From: JASJBU01 sp965372385 | GTDB taxonomy: Bacteria; Pseudomonadota; Gammaproteobacteria; Chromatiales; Chromatiaceae | Assembly (NCBI GenBank): GCA_965372385.1 | Contig: CBDVCD010000166.1 | Coordinates: 1-7,619, forward strand | Direction of reading: 5' to 3' | Length of the DNA stretch: 7,619 nucleotides | Part shown: positions 5,601 to 7,619 of the stretch, in pieces | Position numbering within the stretch: position 1 is the stretch's first letter | Layout: each line of letters opens with the position of its first letter | Notes under the pieces: model-generated | Seen by the model: the letters and a program-made list of their open reading frames with translations, nothing else | Told to the model about the DNA's origin: nothing | Database searches by the model: none | Translations under genes and position numbers: made by a program

Positions 5601-6596
5601 CTGCTCCGCCGGGCTCAGCCTCGCATAGAGTGGCAGGATCTCGGTCAGCTGCAGCTTGTGTTTGCGCAGGGTCTCGGCGGTCTCGCGGATCTCCCGCTCG
5701 CCGCTGAGGAACACCAGGATGTCACCCCGGTCGATGCGCGAGAGTTCGTCCACCGCATCGACGATGGCCTGCTGCATGGGATCGTCCCGCTCATAACTCC
5801 CCTCCTCTTCCAAGGGCCGATAGTGCAGCTCCACCGGGTAGGTTCGACCGGAGACCTCGATCACCGGGGCCGCATTGAAGTGTTTGGAAAAGCGGGCCGG
5901 ATCGATGGTGGCGGAGGTGATGATCAGCTTCAGATCGGGACGTTTGGGCAGCAGCTTTTGCAGATAGCCGAGCAGGAAATCGATATTCAGACTGCGCTCA
6001 TGGGCCTCGTCGATGATCAGGGTATCGTACTGATTGAGGTAAGGGTCCTGCTGGATCTCCGCCAGCAGGATGCCGTCGGTCATCAGCTTGATGTGGGTGT
6101 CGGGCCGGGTACGGTCGTTGAAACGGACCTTGTAACCCACCGATGTTCCCGGCTCCACACCCAGCTCAGTGGCAATGCGCGACGCCAGGGTCCGGGCCGC
6201 GATACGCCGGGGCTGGGTGTGGCCGATGAAACCCTCCACCCCCCGCCCCAGACTGAGGCAGATCTTCGGCAGCTGGGTCGACTTGCCGGAGCCGGTCTCG
6301 CCGCACAGCACGATGACCTGGTGTTTAGCGATCAGTGCCTTGATCTCCTCCACCCGGGCGGTGATAGGCAGCTCCGCAGGGAAGGTCGGTGCAGGCATCG
6401 ATTGCCTGCGGCGCTCGAAGCGCTGTTTGGAGGCATCGATATCCTTGACCAGCTTCTTCAGTCCCTGGTCATGGGGCTGTCCGGCCTTGCGTCTTTTTCT
6501 CAGCCCTTGCAGACGCCGTCTGAAGCCGTGCCGATCCACGCCCATGCAGGCATCGATGTCAGAGGTTTCAGGAAAGGCGGGCAAAGGCTGGTTCAT
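2685..6596 (-). CDS. hrpA: ATP-dependent RNA helicase HrpA (DEAH box), 1303 aa
   Basis: This is a full-length HrpA, close to the 1300 residues of the E. coli protein. Helicase motifs in order are GETGSGKST (99-107, Walker A, K105), TQPRR (about 127-131), DEAH (196-199), SAT (228-230), ILVFLSGEREI (about 293-303), ATNVAETSLT (347-356) and QRKGRCGR (395-402, motif VI with arginine finger). The winged-helix/HA2 region (about 450-550), OB-like region (about 625-690) and long HrpA-specific C-terminal region (about 690-1290, DUF3418 type) follow. The enzyme unwinds or translocates on RNA using NTP; in E. coli it is linked to fimbrial mRNA processing and to rescue of stalled, collided ribosomes (known for the family). 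ATG 6596 is chosen because homology-like sequence begins there; the frame stays open for 60 more codons upstream, but these run through spacer sequence. No Shine-Dalgarno is visible before the ATG. Read on the minus strand, the VapBC operon is upstream. Confidence 0.97.
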   Translation of the reverse strand: MNQPLPAFPETSDIDACMGVDRHGFRRRLQGLRKRRKAGQPHDQGLKKLVKDIDASKQRFERRRQSMPAPTFPAELPITARVEEIKALIAKHQVIVLCGETGSGKSTQLPKICLSLGRGVEGFIGHTQPRRIAARTLASRIATELGVEPGTSVGYKVRFNDRTRPDTHIKLMTDGILLAEIQQDPYLNQYDTLIIDEAHERSLNIDFLLGYLQKLLPKRPDLKLIITSATIDPARFSKHFNAAPVIEVSGRTYPVELHYRPLEEEGSYERDDPMQQAIVDAVDELSRIDRGDILVFLSGEREIRETAETLRKHKLQLTEILPLYARLSPAEQGQVFKPHGKRRIVLATNVAETSLTVPGIRYVIDAGFARISRYSHRSKVQRLPVERISQASADQRKGRCGRLAAGVCIRLYAEEEYESRQPFTEPEIQRTNLASVILRMKLLGFGEIDRFPFVDPPDTRLIKDGYRVLEEIGAVGGDKRVTRLGRQLARLPVDPRIARMLLAAAHAHCLREVMVIAAALSVPDPRDRPLEKQQQADEAHAQFKHEESDFLGYLQLWDQMEEQRRHLSKHKFRKHCRANFLSWTRMQEWHDIHTQLRMQMHDMGFKENEAEANYEEIHRALLTGLLSHIGFRGKERDYLGTRNSHFHIFPGSGLFKKQPKWVVAAELVETTKLYARTVAAIQPAWVEATAGHLLNRSYAEPHWEKKRGQVAGYEKVTLFGLTLVARRKINFGPIDPPVAREIFIRSALVDGDFHTRAPFWRHSQELIEAVRDLEAKSRRRDILVDEERIYEFYEKRIPQGIYNTPEFEKWLKKISKQQPKLLYLQESDLMREEAGKVSEEQFPDHLAINRMQLPLEYHFDPGQQTDGVALVVPQSVLNQVTEERLQWLVPGLLRERVIGLLRGLPKSLRKSFVPVPDYADACLKGLEASDRPLVQVLGERLKQMTGVHIPEDTWSEAGLPDHLRMQVRVVDEQGKTLGISRQLAEVKQLAAKKGQSRPHQLATPGMEKMGLKTWDFGTLQSSVTVEQGGIRLVGFPALVDEGESVAIRLLDSEPAAQRSHKAGVRRLIMLKLSKDIRYLRRNLPNLARMRLQYTKVPDAPKGLRVEQRRSLEDELVFHIVDQTFLDGEPEIRDEPVFQKSVAHRIGQLMLVTNRVCAQFADIMNRYQQVRKRLAETTQINWIASISDIQQQLDRLIYKGFLQQTPVDKLTELPRYLQAMQMRLEKLKHAAARDQQRLREMAESYGTWQEWDRRCRENNRIDERIEEMRWHFEELRISLFAQELGTAYPISLKRIEKRWRELGL

Positions 6597-6606
6597 AGTG
6601 GGCGGG

Positions 6607-6615
6607 TTTATACCA
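6607..6615 (-). promoter_or_regulatory. Extended -10 element for hrpA
   Basis: The minus strand reads TGGTATAAA, a TG-N-TATAAT-like extended -10 (five of six in the hexamer plus TG). No good -35 lies 16-18 nt upstream, which extended -10 promoters can tolerate. Initiation about 7 nt downstream would leave a 5' leader of only about 4-5 nt before the hrpA ATG. Confidence 0.4.
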
Positions 6616-6671
6616 CAGGCGGCCCCATCGATGCATGACAGGCTCGAATCAGGTATGCATTGGGCGATATG

Positions 6672-6740
6672 GTAGCCTGGGTGGAGCGCAGCGTAACCCG
6701 GGAGATTTTCGGGAAGCTTCCCGGGTTGCACCCGGGCTAC
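6672..6740. repeat. Nested palindromic intergenic element, 69 nt
   Basis: The outer arms are GTAGCCTGGGTG (6672-6683) and CACCCGGGCTAC (6729-6740), 11 of 12 complementary. The inner arms are AACCCGGGA (6695-6703) and TCCCGGGTT (6719-6727), perfectly complementary. The left half also carries the GGTGGAGCGCAGCG-type core seen in a widespread family of proteobacterial GTAGCC...GGCTAC intergenic palindromes (recognised from memory). It starts 7 nt after the vapC stop and could end or stabilise that transcript. There is no obvious target duplication. Confidence 0.75.
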
Positions 6741-6747
6741 ACGGTGT

Positions 6748-7143
6748 TTACAGCAGAGTAAAGTACTTATATCCAACGGCCTTCTTATCGAAGGTCAAAA
6801 CCCTTTCACAGTTTGAGACCAATGCTGAGTGCGCGATTAAGAGATCAGCAAGATCACCGCGAAACCCTTCCGATGATCCGATAAATTCCCTTACTGCTGA
6901 TTGCTTTTCAAACTCCAGAACCGGCATCTGCAGTAAGGCGCTGATTGCCAGGATGACATCCTTTCTGTCAACTCCGTAGGCTGATTGCAAGACCCATATC
7001 AATTCAAGCACGACAAGCAGAGGTACAAACAGAGTTTCTTTACTCTGTTCAGCGGATGCGAACAACTGGTCTACCTTGGATGCCTGAAGCTCGTCATCCT
7101 GAACCAGAAAGCGAACAAGAACATTGGTATCCAGTGCCTTCAC
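6748..7143 (-). CDS. vapC: VapC-family PIN-domain toxin, 131 aa
   Basis: The N-terminus KALDTNVLVRFLVQDD is the classic PIN-domain opening with the first acidic metal ligand, D5. Others expected in the active site are E47 (in VVLELIWVL), D97 and D100 (GDLADLLIA), and D119 (LTFDKKA). These coordinate Mg2+/Mn2+ for single-strand-specific RNA cleavage; VapC toxins typically cut tRNA or rRNA and stop translation (family knowledge, target not predictable here). The length is normal and all catalytic acids are present, so the toxin looks active. The start is GTG, sharing GTGA with the TGA of the antitoxin gene (4-nt overlap), which suggests translational coupling. The purine tract before it is weak. 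Confidence 0.9.
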   Translation of the reverse strand: MKALDTNVLVRFLVQDDELQASKVDQLFASAEQSKETLFVPLLVVLELIWVLQSAYGVDRKDVILAISALLQMPVLEFEKQSAVREFIGSSEGFRGDLADLLIAHSALVSNCERVLTFDKKAVGYKYFTLL

Positions 7144-7391
7144 CGGTTTTCTTTTTGAACCTGATTGGCAATGGCCCGATTCATCTCCTCGATTGAAACC
7201 GGAACCTTCTTTTTGTACCGGCTTAAAAGCCCAGACACATCGGCAGCCCTTTTGGTTACGGGCTTGAGGACAATTTCATGCCGGTCATTTTCAACAAATT
7301 CCACCTTGTCGCCAGCATGCAGCTGTAACGCATTCCTGACATCCTTGGGAATGGTGATCTGTCCTTTTGCTGTAAGGGTGGATAGTGACAC
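7140..7391 (-). CDS. vapB: AbrB/MazE/SpoVT-fold antitoxin (VapB type), 83 aa
   Basis: Residues 3-45 (STLTAKGQITIPKDVRNAL, LHAGDKVEFVEND, IVLKPV) form a swapped-hairpin AbrB/SpoVT DNA-binding domain. The C-terminal part (about 54-83, with PVSIEEMNRAIA) is the usual toxin-binding tail, expected to sit in the PIN-domain groove. The protein neutralises VapC and, with it, represses the operon (family knowledge). The start is GTG at 7391-7389 with AAGGA 7 nt upstream. An ATG farther upstream in the leader reaches a stop after two codons. The gene overlaps vapC by 4 nt. This region is visibly less GC-rich than hrpA. Confidence 0.9.
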   Translation of the reverse strand: MSLSTLTAKGQITIPKDVRNALQLHAGDKVEFVENDRHEIVLKPVTKRAADVSGLLSRYKKKVPVSIEEMNRAIANQVQKENR

Positions 7392-7401
7392 GACAAATTC
7401 C

Positions 7402-7454
7402 TTACCTATTTCATGATTCTGATTTAAGGTAATACCCCTATCCGGTCATGTCAA
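7402..7454 (-). promoter_or_regulatory. Predicted vapBC promoter and operator
   Basis: On the minus strand, a perfect -35 TTGACA (7454-7449) is followed after 17 nt by TACCTT (7431-7426), a poor -10 with three of six matches. A short palindrome GGTAATACC (7428-7436) overlaps the -10. TTACCT (7402-7407) and AGGTAA (7427-7432) form an inverted pair spanning the -10 and the antitoxin ribosome binding site. Such dyads are where AbrB-fold antitoxins usually bind, but this is inference. Confidence 0.4.
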
Positions 7455-7464
7455 TCAAAATAAT

Positions 7465-7516
7465 GGCCCAGGTGGAGCCTGTGGAACCCGGTTTGTTACG
7501 ACTTCGTACGAACCGG
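7465..7516. repeat. Partial relative of the 6672 palindromic element, with hairpin
   Basis: Bases 7465-7491 align with 6674-6701 at 20 of 28 positions, sharing GGTGGAGC and AACCCGG in the same orientation. Right of that, CCGGTTTGTTACG (7488-7500) folds with CGTACGAACCGG (7505-7516) into a 12-bp stem with one bulged T and loop ACTT. The GGCTAC right arm is absent. It looks like a decayed or diverged copy. From 7517 to the window end I see no gene or clear signal. Confidence 0.45.
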
Positions 7517-7619
7517 AAGATCGGGCAAAACGCCTGACATATACCATATGTCCTATGCTTCGCTCTCCATGGCGCAGCTAAATACCCCGGATGTTTTTTA
7601 CACCCCAAACTCTTTTACC

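Noticed and set aside
3168..6638. Long plus-strand frames of about 305, 370 and 394 codons (3168-4085, 4311-5423, 5454-6638)
   Set aside because: They lie wholly or almost wholly antisense to the intact hrpA gene, have no recognisable domains, and are expected in the reverse frames of a GC-rich gene.
6597..6776. 60-codon N-terminal extension of hrpA
   Set aside because: It runs through the spacer and the palindromic element, has no helicase-like sequence, and would overlap the end of vapC.
1..7619. CRISPR array, tRNA, rRNA or complete insertion sequence
   Set aside because: I found no regularly spaced repeats, tRNA-like cloverleaf, rRNA signature or transposase gene.

Overview
The window looks like a piece of a proteobacterial chromosome, most likely gammaproteobacterial. 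The strongest evidence is a full-length HrpA RNA helicase of about 1300 residues with the C-terminal extension typical of that family. The GC-rich hairpin repeats in the spacers also fit. I cannot name a genus.

Layout. Bases 1-237 hold no convincing gene but are dense in structure: a C-rich/G-quadruplex hairpin repeat, two 19-nt direct repeats 24 nt apart and an 8-bp tandem repeat. A plus-strand run of small, mostly unrecognised genes follows: a 32-residue one-helix membrane peptide (238-336), a basic 64-residue protein (383-577) and a 148-residue leucine-rich-repeat protein (607-1053). A 69-nt inverted repeat with possible target duplication (1097-1165) separates these from a cupin of the PCO/ADO thiol dioxygenase type (1199-1888) and an exported Sel1-repeat protein (1938-2405). 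A second C-rich hairpin repeat lies in the convergent spacer before hrpA.

The minus strand carries, in transcription order, a VapBC-type toxin-antitoxin operon (AbrB-fold antitoxin 7391-7140, PIN toxin 7143-6748, both starting with GTG and overlapping by 4 nt), a nested palindromic intergenic element (6672-6740) and hrpA (6596-2685). A partial relative of that palindromic element lies on the other side of the toxin-antitoxin operon (7465-7516), so the cassette is bracketed by similar sequences in the same orientation. The toxin-antitoxin stretch is visibly less GC-rich than hrpA, which suits a mobile module.

Function. HrpA is a housekeeping translation/RNA helicase and VapBC a growth-control module. 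The plus-strand genes show no shared pathway. They could be one stress-related locus (oxygen-dependent thiol oxidation plus interaction proteins with Sel1 and LRR repeats), but that is only inference from proximity. The most unusual material is the structured leader at 1-237 with its unrecognised small genes, the inverted-repeat element at 1097-1165, and the two genes (thiol dioxygenase, hrpA) that have -10-like boxes almost on top of their start codons and no clear ribosome binding site.
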